Origin: Cranoglanis bouderius
Lineage: Eukaryota; Chordata; Actinopteri; Siluriformes; Cranoglanididae
Assembly (NCBI GenBank): GCA_023630585.1
Contig: CM042554.1
Span: forward strand, 1,614,195-1,678,194
Direction of reading: 5' to 3'
DNA: 64,000 nucleotides
Within the stretch, counting starts at the first letter, position 1; every line of letters begins with the position of its first letter. This document shows positions 49,010-60,247 of the stretch, piece by piece. The notes beneath the pieces are model-generated. The model searched no databases. It saw only the letters and a list, made by a program, of their open reading frames with translations, and was not told the origin of the DNA. The translations under genes and the position numbers were made by a program.

Positions 49010-50517
49010 CAGGTGCATCTCAATAAATTAGAATGTCGTGGAAAAGTTCATTTATTTCAGTAATTCAACTCAAATTGTGAAACTCGTGTATTAAATAAAT
49101 TCAATGCACACAGACTGAAGTAGTTTAAGTCTTTGGTTCTTTTAATTGTGATGATTTTGGCTCACATTTAACAAAAACCCACCAATTCACTATCTCAACA
49201 AATTAGAATATGGTGACATGCCAATCAGCTAATCAACTCAAAACACCTGCAAAGGTTTCCTGAGCCTTCAAAATGGTCTCTCAGTTTGGTTCACTAGGTA
49301 AGCCACAAACATTCATTGCCAAAGAAGCTGGCTGTTCACAGAGTGCTGTATCCAAGCATGTTAACAGAAAGTTGAGTGGAAGGAAAAAGTGTGGAAGAAA
49401 AAGATGTACAACCAACCGAGAGAACCGCAGCCTTATGAGGATTGTCAAGCAAAATCGATTCAAGAATTTGAGTGAACTTCACAAGGAATGGACTGAGGCT
49501 GGGGTCAAGGCATCAAGAGCCACCACACACAGACGTGTCAAGGAATTTGGCTACAGTTGTCATATTCCTCTTGTTAAGCCACTCCTGAACCACAGACAAC
49601 GTCAGAGGCGTCTTACCTCGGCTAAGGAGGAGAAGAACTGGACTGTTGCCCAGTGGTCCAAAGTCCTCTTTTCAGATGAGAGCAAGTTTTGTATTTCATT
49701 TGGAAACCAAGGTCCTAGAGTCTGGAGGAAGGGTGGAGAAGCTCATAGCCCAAGTTGCTTGAAGTCCAGTGTTAAGTTTCCACAGTCTGTGATGATTTGG
49801 GGTGCAATGTCATCTGCTGGTGTTGGTCCATTGTGTTTTTTGAAAACCAAAGTAACTGCACCCGTTTACCAAGAAATGTTGGAGCACTTCATGCTTCCTT
49901 CAGCTGACCAGCTTTTTGAAGATGCTGATTTCATTTTCCAGCAGGATTTGGCACCTGCCCACACTGCCAAAAGCACCAAAAGTTGGTTAAATGACCATGG
50001 TGTTGGTGTGCTTGACTGGCCAGCAAACTCACCACACCTGAACCCCATAGAGAATCTATGGGGTATTGTCAAGAGGAAAATGAGAAACAGGAGACCAAAA
50101 AATGCAGATGAGCTGAAGGCCGCTGTCAAAGAAACCTGGGCTTCCATACCACCTCAGCAGTGCCACAAACTGATCACCTCCATGCCACGCCGAATTGAGG
50201 CAGTAATTAAAGCAAAAGGAGCCCCTACCAAGTATTGAGTACATGTACAGTAAATGAACATACTTTCCAGAAGGCCAACAATTCACTAAAAATGTTTTTT
50301 TATTGGTCTTACGAAATATTCTAATTTGTTGAGATAGTGAATTGGTGGGTTTTTGTTAAATGTGAGCCAAAATCATCACAATTAAAAGAACCAAAGACTT
50401 AAACTACTTCAGTCTGTGTGCATTGAATTTATTTAATACACGAGTTTCACAATTTGAGTTGAATTACTGAAATAAATGAACTTTTCCACGACATTCTAAT
50501 TTATTGAGATGCACCTG
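49010..50517 (+). mobile_element. Tc1-like transposon, young copy A, complete ends
   Basis: The element is 1508 bp and begins CAGGTGCATCTCAATAAATT. It has 201-bp terminal inverted repeats (49010-49210 and 50317-50517) that read as identical inverted copies, and it is flanked by the TA duplication (49008-49009 and 50518-50519). It carries one transposase frame at 49273-50238. Compared with the sister copy at 57174-58754 it lacks 73 bp at the start of that gene. Perfect TIRs point to a recent insertion. Confidence 0.95.
49273..50238 (+). CDS. Tc1-family transposase, N-terminally rearranged, catalytic core intact
   Basis: Tc1 transposases bind the TIRs with a paired-like helix-turn-helix domain and cut and join DNA with a DD34E catalytic core. 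This 321-codon frame has the second part of the DNA-binding region (CSQSAVSKHVNRKLSG), a basic GRKKCGRKR motif, and all three acidic residues: D135 in FSDESKF, D225 in QQDLAPAHTAK and E260 in NPIENLW, with 34 residues between the last two. The first codons (MVSQFGSLGKPQ) come from former 5' sequence fused in frame by the 73-bp deletion, so the start of the first helix-turn-helix is missing. The protein is probably impaired in TIR binding although its active site looks sound. Confidence 0.88.
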   Translation: MVSQFGSLGKPQTFIAKEAGCSQSAVSKHVNRKLSGRKKCGRKRCTTNRENRSLMRIVKQNRFKNLSELHKEWTEAGVKASRATTHRRVKEFGYSCHIPLVKPLLNHRQRQRRLTSAKEEKNWTVAQWSKVLFSDESKFCISFGNQGPRVWRKGGEAHSPSCLKSSVKFPQSVMIWGAMSSAGVGPLCFLKTKVTAPVYQEMLEHFMLPSADQLFEDADFIFQQDLAPAHTAKSTKSWLNDHGVGVLDWPANSPHLNPIENLWGIVKRKMRNRRPKNADELKAAVKETWASIPPQQCHKLITSMPRRIEAVIKAKGAPTKY

Positions 50518-52024
50518 TATATACATTCATTCTGGAAAATACTTTTTATACTGCTTCCTGAAAATGTAACGGACAGGAGCGATGAGGAAGGTGGAAAGGT
50601 GTAATGGGCGATTTGGTGTCCATATTTCTGGTGCCAAAACATCCATATCGTGTGAATGGATAACACATTACAGCACACAACAGCGTATTAGATGATGTTA
50701 GCGGGTCTAGTGCACACTTACACACAACTGGAAAGCAGAGCATGAAACACATTAACACCAAACTTATATACTATATCTTTATTTATTTGCATATAAAGTA
50801 AACTGTGCTATAATTTGCACCCCCCAATTCTTTTAGATACATTTTAGCTTTATTCTAGATTTTAGATCAAATGTAGCTCTGTTTTTCAATTATCTACAAA
50901 AACGATCAACAACAGAATACATAGGTCTTAACATAACAGAAAAGAACCAAAAGTCTCCAAACCTGATCTAAAGAAGTCTGTGTAAGAAGTCTGCCTAAAT
51001 TATATTTCAAAAGGAAGGCATTCAGAAAGAGTTAAAACAGATCCGTATATTAGGAAGGAATGGGTTGACAACTAAGAGGATCTAAGAGCAGCTCTGAGCA
51101 TAACAAAAAGTTTGGAAGATGTTATAATGGCAAGGAGGGCATAGACGTTAAACCAGAATATTTACATTATATTCAGATAGGGAGATGCAATTTTTTTTTA
51201 ATTGACAGTATATTTAATATACATTTTTAAATAACTTAAATCTTCATTTTACCTTGTGTGCAAACATTTGCATTCAACTGTAATAGCATCTATATGACCG
51301 TATACTGTGTAATATGTTTATTTTAATTACACTGTGCAATAGGCTATTTACGTATTACTATTGTATTACCTTTATCCTGTCAAACTGTGGCACTGTGGAA
51401 CAATCCTGTGGAGACTGTACTGTTTTATATAGGCACTTACACCACAGTGCTGCTAAATTCTCTAATGTGTTCAGTACGTGTTAACTTTCTATAAGTGCAA
51501 CTCTGACAGTAGTGCTGGCTATAATTTAAAAAAGTTTATATTAATGCACGAATCCTTATACATTACCATTTCTATAGTGACATCTCATTCATAGGGACTT
51601 GTATGGCAGACGGTAATATGTATAATCCTCCATATGGTGAAGTTTTCTGTACTGACACGTTTATTAGACATTTTTAGATGGAGTCTCTGACGTCTACGCT
51701 TTGTAACAGTAAGTTTTCTACCACAGGAGAGTACGGAGAAAATTAAGATTATTATGTCTTCAGGATAGAGGACTTTGCAATTTTTTTAACTGTTGGCAAA
51801 CTGCTGTTGTTTAAAAAGAATAAAACACTTCAGGACATGTTGTTATCAAAAAACTAAATCAATTTCAGGTTTGTAAAAATTAACTCCATGTCTGGCCACA
51901 TCACACCACCATGTCATTGATTATTTGATTATTTTCCTATAACAGCATGACCCAAAGTGTTTTATTCCTTACTTGTACACTACAGAGCACTTTTTTATAA
52001 TACTTATAACACTATACTAATACA
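50518..52024. other. Non-coding stretch
   Basis: AT-rich; no exon or element recognised. Confidence 0.45.
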
Positions 52025-52725
52025 GGGTAGGGCCTCTCTTTGCTCTCAAAACAGCCTCAATTCAACATGGTCTGAAAGTAGCCATTAGAAGATGGGCAAA
52101 TTGTGGCCATGAAGGCACATGGTCAGCAACAATACTCAAATAGGTTGTGGCATTCAAGCGATGATTGATTGGTAGTAATGGGCCCAAAGTGTGCCAAGAA
52201 AACATTCCCCACACCATTACACCACCTCCACCAGCCTGGACTGTTGACCCAAGGCAGGTTGGGGCCGTGGATTCATGCTGTTGGTGCCACATTCTGACCC
52301 TACCATCTGTGTGCCTCAGCAGAAATCATGGGTGAGCCTGTGTCCACTGCAGCCTCAGCTTTCTGTTCTTGGCTGACAGAAGTGGAACCCGACGTGGTCT
52401 TCTGCTGTTGTAGCCCATCCACCTCACGGTTTGACATGCTGTGGATTCTGAGATGATTTTCTGCTCACCACATTTGTACAGAGTGGTTGTTTGAGTATTT
52501 TTCTCTGTCAGTTTGAACCGGTCTGGCCATTCTCTGTTGACCTTTCTCATCAACAAGGCATTTCCGTCCACAGAACTGCCACTCACTGGATGTTTTTTTT
52601 TTTTTTTTGCACCATTCTAAGTAAACTCTAGAGACAGTTGTGCATGAAAATCCCAGGTGATCAGCAGTTATAGAAATATTCAAACCAGCCCATCTGACAA
52701 CAACAATCATGTGGCAGCAGCATAA
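52025..52725 (-). pseudogene. Tc1-family transposase remnant
   Basis: Minus-strand pieces appear in transposase order from right to left: helix-turn-helix (GLNISITADHLGFSCTTVSR, about 52600-52690), RWMGYNSRRPRRVPLLSAKN (about 52350-52410) and GGGGVMVWGMFSWHTLGPLL (about 52180-52240). The end with the second Asp and Glu is missing, the copy stopping at about 52030. It belongs to an abundant fish Tc1 family, as does the fragment to its right. Confidence 0.8.
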
Positions 52726-52774
52726 GGCAAAAAAATAAATAAAATCATGTAGATACAGGTCAAGAGCTTCATTT

Positions 52775-53372
52775 AATGTTCACATCAAACATCAGAATGA
52801 AGAAAAACATTGTGATCTCTGTGACTTCGATCATGGCATGAATGTTGGTACTGGAAGGGCTGGTTTGAGTATTTGAGAAACTGCTGACCTCCTGGGAATT
52901 TCACACACAACAGTCTCTAAAGTTTACACAGAATGGTGCGAAAAACAAAAAACATGAGTGAGCAACAGTTCTGTGGGTGGAAATGCCATGTTAATAAGAG
53001 AGGTCAGAGGAAAATGGCCAGATTGGTTCGAGCTGACAGGAAGGAAACAGTAACTCCTATAATCACTCTTTACAACTGTAATGAGCAGAAAAGCATCTCA
53101 GCATACACAAAACATCAAACTTTGGGGTAGATGGGCTACAACAGCAGAAGACCACATCAGGTTCCACTCCTGTCAACCAAGAACAGGAGTCTGAGGCTAC
53201 TGTTGGTGCAGACTCGCCCAAACTGGACAGTTAAAGATTAGAAAAAAAATTACCTGGTCTTTTTCCAGTCTTTGACTGTCCAGTTTCGGTGAGTCAGCTC
53301 ACATGAAAGCCTCAGATTTCGGCATAAATGAGCAGTTGTACAGGTGTTCCTATTAAAACGGACGGTGAGTGT
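52775..53372 (+). mobile_element. Internally deleted Tc1-like element
   Basis: Plus-strand sequence encodes an eroded N-terminal transposase part (AGLSI near 52862; ADRKETVTPIITLYNCNEQK near 53030-53090; GYNSRRPHQVPLL near 53130-53180), then jumps to a terminal-type end near 53349-53370 (CGGTGAGTGTA). The catalytic core is absent. It lies head to head with the remnant at 52025-52725. Confidence 0.7.
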
Positions 53373-53444
53373 ATGTCTGTATTTGTCTGTATCTGTATTA
53401 TTATGTGTTATCTGTTGCATGGCACAATACTTTTTTTTGTTTTA

Positions 53445-54022
53445 ATGTTGATGATTATGGCTTACAGCTCATGGAAATCAAGAATCCAGTATCTCAAAAT
53501 ATTAGAATAAAGAATTTATAATACAGAAATGTCGACCTTCTGAAAAGTATGTTAATTTATGCACTCAATACTTGGCCGGGGCTCCTTTTGCACGAATTAC
53601 TGCATCAGTGCGGCGTGGCATGGAGGCAATCAGCCTGTGGCACTGCTGAGGTGTTATAGAAACCCAGGTTGCTTTGATGGCGGCCTTCAGCTCGTCTGTA
53701 TTGTTGGGTCTGGTGTCTCTCATCTTCCTCTTGACAATATCCAGGTCAGGCGAGTTGGCTGGCCGATCAAGCACAGTAATACCACGGTCAGCAAACCAGT
53801 TACTAGTAGTTTTGGCACTGTGGGCAGGAGCCAAGTCCTGCTGGAGAAGGAAATCAGAATCTCCATAAAGCTCGTCAGCAGATGGAAGCATGAAGTGCCC
53901 TAAAATCTCCTGGTAGACGCTGCATTGACTCTCGACTTGAGAAACACAGTGGACCAACACCAGCAGATGACATGGCACCCCAAATCATCACTGACTGTGG
54001 AAACTGCCCTGCAGTTGACTGG
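53445..54022 (-). pseudogene. Tc1-family transposase C-terminal remnant
   Basis: A minus-strand frame (53565-53978) reads VYQEILGHFMLPSADELYGD, QQDLAPAHSAKTTSNWFADR and CHRLIASMPRRTDAVIRAKG, close to the transposases at 49 and 57 kb but clearly diverged. The PIENLW block with the catalytic Glu is deleted (SPDLD runs straight into IVKRKM). The left end has TATCTCAAAATATTAGAAT (about 53489-53507), like the inner TIR of this group. The right end abuts a SINE tail. Confidence 0.82.
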
Positions 54023-54142
54023 AGTCCTGTCCAGAGTGAATTCTCCACCTTTTGCCCAGTGTTCCTGGGATACGCTCCGGATCCACCGCAACCATGATCA
54101 GGATAAAGTGGTTACTGAAGATGAATAAATAAATCATGTACA
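54023..54142 (+). mobile_element. SINE tail fragment abutting a Tc1 remnant
   Basis: CAGTGTTCCTGGGATACGCT and ATGATCAGGATAAAGTGGTT followed by GAATAAATAAAT. It directly adjoins the transposase remnant at 53445-54022. Confidence 0.6.
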
Positions 54143-55410
54143 GTATGTCTGGCAAATAAGAAATTTCTGATTCTGATTAACAGTCCAACCATGTGCAGAT
54201 ATGAGTGCTGCCGCAGGATCCGCTACCTTCTCCTTCTTAATGAGATTTATTTTGTCATGAAAGGCAAAAGAGATGAGCAGGCTTATCTCTGAGGAGTTTT
54301 GATATATATGGATTAACTTGATACATGGGTCTATCAAGCACAACACAATCCTGCAGATGTGTCGGGTTCACAGGAAGTGCAACAGGCAGGTCAGGCTTAA
54401 TCCAGTCTGGGATTAACTGAGACTGCATCCATTTCCATCTTCCACTTCATTTTCCAAAATGTATTTCTTTCACTCCTGAATTGCATTAGCACTCATTCAT
54501 AACATTCATGGCAGCGATTCATGGAGGAATCATCGTTTGTTAGAGGCTCTTGTTTACATAACTGCGGGTGGGATGAGATAAAACATTTCAGGTTTTTCCT
54601 GTTGAAAAAGTTGGTAGCTGGCCTTTACAAAAAGGTTTTCAGACAGCAGTCTGACATTAAATGTATTATCCACTTAATAAACTTCCCAGGTCATTGTGTG
54701 TTTATATGGAGCTGTCTGGGTTATCATGCTTTGTGATGCTTTTCTAGCAGAGTGTGTGTGTGTCAGCCACCACCTGGTCAGGCTCTGCTGAGTGGCTGTG
54801 AGGCGGCTGGACGTTTCACCACTGAAATGTTTATAATTATGAAGAGCAATAGCCCTTTGAATGTGTTTGATGCTCTCGGCCTGCGTGATGTCTAAGACAA
54901 CTGGCAAACAGAGCAACAAAATGGTCTCCATGGTGATGTTTTGGGGATTTAAAACAGGAGATATTGTAGCAACAACAGATCCAAACTGTGTGTTAAAGGA
55001 GGTTAATAAAGCAAACTACTTGACAAAGCAATCCGTGACAAGGGCTTAACATTTTTCGCAGGCTTTGTGTGAAGCTTCACAGATGTGATCTTATTTATTT
55101 CACAATACTGGCATTTCACATCATCATGTTAATATCAAACATTCCTTGAGTGTAAACAGCATTTATTGTTTATGGATTTATAAAGAATCAGCAAAGCCAA
55201 AGCTTTTAGTAAAAGCTGGCTACAGAATGTAGGAGATAAGTCAGTGGTTCTCAATGTGGGGTCCAGGGACCACCAGGGGTCCGTGAAGCAAAGCCGGGGA
55301 TCCTTGATTTGTTTTTTCTTTTTTTAAATTTCACTATTGTTTCTATAGTTATTTGCCTTTTATTTGCCAGTCCTCAATAACCGAAAGGTAGGCCTATAAA
55401 TAATGTTAAA
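54143..55410. other. Non-coding stretch with a repeat at its right end
   Basis: Around 55240-55300 the text GGGGTCCAGGGACCACCAGG and GGGGTCCGTG resembles a dispersed fish repeat next to the MITE. Nothing else is recognised. Confidence 0.4.
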
Positions 55411-55414
55411 TTAA

Positions 55415-56280
55415 AGTGCACCTATTATGCTTTCTCAGATGTTACCTTTCATGTAGTGTGTTATATAGCTGTTTGTGAATGTAAAAAGTCTGCAAAGTTT
55501 CAAAAATCAAAGCCCACAACAAATGGAGTTATTGACTCCCACAAAAAGAACCGATTCTGAACAGCTGAATCGAGTCGTTAGTAATTCCAGACTTACTTCC
55601 TGTATAAACCCACGTAGGTTTGTAACAAAAACCCCGCCTCTGGTCTTCATTGGCTGCTTGCGAACAACGTGTACCCGCCTCAAACATTACAGTAGAGGCT
55701 GTGTCATGAAAGAGTTAGGTTCATGTCTAGAAGACTTTGTTTTCTGTGCTGCAAAAGCTAAACCACTTTGCATGGACCCCCAAAGGATGAATATGTAAAG
55801 CGTCAGCGGTTATAATTCAATTTAAAACGATGAGTAGTTTTGTGTTGTACACGTGTACTCACATTATTGCCAAACTTACATATAAACTTACCACTGAGAA
55901 ACGTCCTGTTCTCGTCGTGCTTGCGATGGTGGTTCAGGTTTATCTTCCGATGCATCACTATAGGGCTCAAATTGGTAAGGTAAAACCGACATTATTACGG
56001 AGCTGAAACTCGGATATGGTAGTGAGCGTTTCCTTTTCCGAAACACGCCGTGAGCACTGGACCAATCACAACAGACTGGGATATCTGACCAATCAGAGCA
56101 GAGTACGCTCTCTGAAAGGAGGAGTTTAGAGTGAACGGATCCTTGAACAAGTCGTTTGTGACACTGCAATGTAAATTATGAGAAAATGAAAGTGTTTTTT
56201 GATCTTGGATGCATGTAAACCTATTGTATGAGACCTTTAAAACAAAATTAGTCACGCTTAAAAACCATAATAGGTGCACT
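55415..56280. mobile_element. MITE flanked by TTAA (piggyBac-like target)
   Basis: A 15-bp perfect inverted repeat, AGTGCACCTATTATG, bounds an 866-bp non-coding interior. TTAA lies directly outside both ends (55411-55414 and 56281-56284), as left by piggyBac-type transposition. The termini do not start with the usual piggyBac CCC, so a Harbinger-type element with a 3-bp TWA target is an alternative. Confidence 0.75.
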
Positions 56281-56934
56281 TTAAATCTAATGACAATTAT
56301 AGTAATAAATGCTGTATGTGAGTGGAACATTCACGAATAAAAATCTACAGTTCTAACAGATAGCCAAAATGTTCATAAAATAAATCAGAACTTTTAGGGG
56401 TAACCACATTCCATATCAGTTTGATGAAGTATCCATACCCCTTTTTCAATACAATCTGCATGATCATTGCTCCTCCCTCAACAAAAACAATAAATCAGAC
56501 ATCTGAGAGGTGATATACCAATTTATGAGTTAAGACTGCTTTTACAAGCACATCTTCAGCATCCAGACTTGCATGTAAGGCTGGTTTGCTGTAAGTATGT
56601 TCTTGAGAGAAGATCAATGTTTTTACTGTATAATAGATATAGTATTTGAATTAAAAACATAATGTGCATAGAAATAATGAAAAACAAAAGTTTAAATGAT
56701 GGTTTCTTCTCTAACCGCTTACATTCTTTCAGTCTCATGTTGCTGGGGTGTACAGAACATTTTCAGAGCACGGGTCTGGAGGGGACTGTATGATGACTGC
56801 AGGGCTATCTGAGCTCGCCTGCTAACATTCAGTATATGAAAACATTTTTACAGTCACATTTATAAATGATCATAAAGGAAAAATTGTGACTTAAAGCTAC
56901 GGTCTGAAATAATACTGATTGATTTTATTGTGCT

Positions 56935-57171
56935 AGAATATTCAGTTTCACCAGGTAGTGTTGCCCCTCACAGCTCCAAGGTTTGATCCTGAGCTCAGAG
57001 TTTCACATGTTCTCCTCGTGTACATGTGGCTTTCCCTCGAAGTGTATGAGTGTATGCTGCCCTGTGATCCGTTGGCATCCTGTCTAGAGTAAATTCCAGA
57101 ATTGCACCCCATATTTCCGGGATAGGGCTCAGAATTACCATGATCATGATACACCAGTTATTGATGACAAA
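56935..57171 (+). mobile_element. SINE copy, diverged
   Basis: The head is eroded but GTTTCACATGTTCTCCTCGT, GCCCTGTGATCCGTTGGCAT and CATGATCATGATACACCAGT follow the family order. The young Tc1 element begins right after it. Confidence 0.6.
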
Positions 57172-57173
57172 TA

Positions 57174-58754
57174 CAGGTGCATCTCAATAAATTAGAATGT
57201 CGTGGAAAAGTTCATTTATTTCAGTAATTCAACTCAAATTGTGAAACTCGTGTATTAAATAAATTCAATGCACACAGACTGAAGTAGTTTAAGTCTTTGG
57301 TTCTTTTAATTGTGATGATTTTGGCTCACATTTAACAAAAACCCACCAATTCACTATCTCAACAAATTAGAATATGGTGACATGGCAATCAGCTAATCAA
57401 CTCAAAACACCTGCAAAGGTTTCCTGAGCCTTCAAAATGGTCTCTCAGTTTGGTTCACTAGGCTACAATCATGGGGAAGACTGATGATCTGACAGTTGTC
57501 CAGAAGACAATCATTGACACCCTTCACAAGGAGGGTAGGCCACAAACATTCACTGCCAAAGAAGTTGGCTGTTCACAGAGTGCTGTATCCAAGCATGTTA
57601 ACAGAAAGTTGAGTGGAAGGAAAAAGTGTGGAAGAAAAAGATGCACAACCAACCGAGAGAACCGCAGCCTTATGAGGATTGTCAAGCAAAATCGATTCAA
57701 GAATTTGAGTGAACTTCACAAGGAATGGACTGAGGCTGGGGTCAAGGCATCAAGAGCCACCACACACAGACGTGCCAAGGAATTTGGCTACAGTTGTCGT
57801 ATTCCTCTTGTTAAGCCACTCCTGAACCACAGACAATGTCAGAGGTGTCTTACCTGGGCTAAGGAGAAGAAGAACTGGACTGTTGCCCAGTGGTCCAAAG
57901 TCCTCTTTTCAGATGAGAGCAAGTTTTGTATTTCATTTGGAAACCAAGGTCCTAGAGTCTGGAGGAAGGGTGGAGAAGCTCATAGCCCAAGTTGCTTGAA
58001 GTCCAGTGTTCAGTTTCCACAGTCTGTGATGATTTGGGGTGCAATGTCATCTGCTGGTGTTGGTCCATTGTGTTTTTTGAAAACCAAAGTCACTGCACCC
58101 GTTTACCAAGAAATTTTGGAGCACTTCATGCTTCCTTCTGCTGACCAGCTTTTTGAAGATGCTGATTTCATTTTCCAGCAGGATTTGGCATCTGCCCAGA
58201 CTGCCAAAAGCACCAAAAGTTGGTTAAATGACCATGGTGTTGGTGTGCTTGACTGGCCAGCAAACTCACCACACCTGAACCCCATAGAGAATCTATGGGG
58301 TATTGTCAAGAGGAAAATGAGAAACAAGAGACCAAAAAATGCAGATGAGCTGAAGGCCACTGTCAAAGAAACCTGGGCTTCCATACCACCTCAGCAGTGC
58401 CACAAACTGATCACCTCCATGCCACGCCGAATTGAGGCAGTAATTAAAGCAAAAGGAGCCCCTACCAAGTATTGAGTACATGTACAGTAAATGAACATAC
58501 TTTCCAGAAGGCCAACAATTCACTAAAAATGTTTTTTTATTGGTCTTACGAAATATTCTAATTTGTTGAGATAGTGAATTGGTGGGTTTTTGTTAAATGT
58601 GAGCCAAAATCATCACAATTAAAAGAACCAAAGACTTAAACTACTTCAGTCTGTGTGCATTGAATTTATTTAATACACGAGTTTCACAATTTGAGTTGAA
58701 TTACTGAAATAAATGAACTTTTCCACGACATTCTAATTTATTGAGATGCACCTG
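57174..58754 (+). mobile_element. Tc1-like transposon, young copy B, complete ends
   Basis: The element is 1581 bp, in the same family and orientation as the copy at 49010-50517. TIRs of 201 bp span 57174-57374 and 58554-58754, with TA duplications at 57172-57173 and 58755-58756. It contains a full-length transposase frame. It sits at the 3' end of a SINE-like repeat (about 56935-57171), so it appears to have used a TA at or next to that older element. Confidence 0.95.
57471..58475 (+). CDS. Tc1-family transposase, full length, with a substituted active-site motif
   Basis: The 334-codon frame is complete from MGKTDDLTVVQKTIIDTLHK to the family-typical end KAKGAPTKY. It contains a paired-like DNA-binding region (about 1-115) with GRKKCGRKR at about 49-57, then the DD34E core: D148 in FSDESKF, D238 in QQD and E273 in NPIENLW. 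The motif after D238 reads LASAQTAK, where copy A has LAPAHTAK; loss of the Pro and His usually conserved in Tc1 enzymes may weaken catalysis. No stop or frameshift is present. Confidence 0.92.
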   Translation: MGKTDDLTVVQKTIIDTLHKEGRPQTFTAKEVGCSQSAVSKHVNRKLSGRKKCGRKRCTTNRENRSLMRIVKQNRFKNLSELHKEWTEAGVKASRATTHRRAKEFGYSCRIPLVKPLLNHRQCQRCLTWAKEKKNWTVAQWSKVLFSDESKFCISFGNQGPRVWRKGGEAHSPSCLKSSVQFPQSVMIWGAMSSAGVGPLCFLKTKVTAPVYQEILEHFMLPSADQLFEDADFIFQQDLASAQTAKSTKSWLNDHGVGVLDWPANSPHLNPIENLWGIVKRKMRNKRPKNADELKATVKETWASIPPQQCHKLITSMPRRIEAVIKAKGAPTKY

Positions 58755-59336
58755 TAAATGAACAACACCATTTTGGATATTTCATTATTGCTAGCTACAG
58801 TGCTGTTATAAAGCTAGCCTCATAATCTGTGCCATGTGCGCACTACTCCGGTATATACACTGACAGTCTGCTGAGAACGTCCCCATCAATTCACCTTGAG
58901 ACTAGTACTGTACATTTTCGTCACCATTGACGTGAATGGTGCAGACCTTCTCCTATGGTCTGATGTAAGATTACATCAGAGAACTTTTTTTTTTTTTTTT
59001 TTTTACAGATTTAACGCATGACCATACTTTGGTGTATTTTGTCCATCAGTGCCTCATTCTCACTGAAATGTCCTTGTTAATGCAGACTTAGGTTCTTGCC
59101 CCAAATTGCAAATTTTCACTGTTCTGAAAAAGTTCAAGAATTAGCCGAAGCATTAAATATGTGGCCTGGATAAATTTGCCAGATGGTGCTTCAGCTAAAT
59201 TCTGGAAAACAGCCATAAATGACAAAAAAATTCCAGGTTTTTTACCAAAAAGACATGGAAATGACATGGAAATTTTTTCATTTGGGTTACTTTTAACCTT
59301 GCCTTGGCTGTTTGCCTGCAAAAATCATGCTGGGTA

Positions 59337-60247
59337 TAGGGCTGTGACGGTGCAGCTTTTTACCACCACAGTGGTTTGGTGGTTAATGACCACCGCAGTG
59401 AGCGGCGTGGGTGGGGGCTTAAATGAGGCTCAGACATAAACACGTAACAAAACGTAAACTTCAGTCAGTGAAACAACTCAATACAGCCTTGTTGTTGCAA
59501 TGAGAAACAGCCTGAGGGCGCTGTGGGATACGGTATTGTGATTGACCCGCAAGGGGAGAAAGAGAAGAAGTGGATGATGTGATGGGAGTGAAACACAGTC
59601 GCACGTTTCTCTGACAAATAATTTATTTCTTTTACGAGTGTAGTATACCACAAGCCTATAAAACTTTGAAAGAAATACCAGTAGGACGGTAACCTAAATA
59701 ATATGTTAAAAATCTAAATATTAGATATACAAAATGCAGCTGGGTGACACGCCTGGAGATGGCTCCTGAGATTTGTAGGCTAGCGTTTGCCTGTTTAACA
59801 CATTTTTTCCCCATAAAGCCAACATATGGCTTTATGCAAATGTATTGGTTCACCTCTCTCGTTAGGCACGAATTCAAAATGTTCCCAGATTGCAGATGTA
59901 ACATTTGGTTTCCCAACAAGATTCATTGCAGCGGCAGAACCCGATGTGAAATTGCAGAATTCGACTGGATTTTGCCGCGCTCAAACAAACCCGCGCCAAA
60001 CTAACAGACAACACCATATAAGGCATTTGATTATGATTACGTAATTTGTGTATTAATATAAATGGTAGGCTATAAATACAAATTAATATTGCAACTGGTA
60101 TTATTATTACACTTGTATACAAAACATTGTCCTTTGTACTTGTCAGAGTGCCCACTCAAGCAGAAACATTAACGTGACGTGTGATGTGACGTGGTGGCAA
60201 ACTACCACCGCGGTGGTGCGGTTGTCATGGCCACCGTCACAGCCTTA
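59337..60247. mobile_element. hAT-type non-autonomous transposon with exact 8-bp TSD
   Basis: The ends TAGGGCTGTGACGGTG and CACCGTCACAGCCTTA are inverted copies with one mismatch, followed inward by further matching ACCACCGC(A/G)GTGG blocks. The element is flanked by GCTGGGTA at 59329-59336 and again at 60248-60255, an exact 8-bp duplication as made by hAT transposases. At 911 bp and with no transposase-like frame it is a non-autonomous copy. Confidence 0.9.

Noticed and set aside
49866..50147. A 93-codon minus-strand frame inside Tc1 copy A (and its twin at 58103-58384)
   Set aside because: It is the antisense shadow of the transposase gene; it recurs only because the elements are copies.
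56935..58754. The idea that the SINE and Tc1 copy B form one composite element
   Set aside because: Tc1 copy B has its own exact TIRs and TA duplication, and copy A has no SINE next to it; they are separate insertions.
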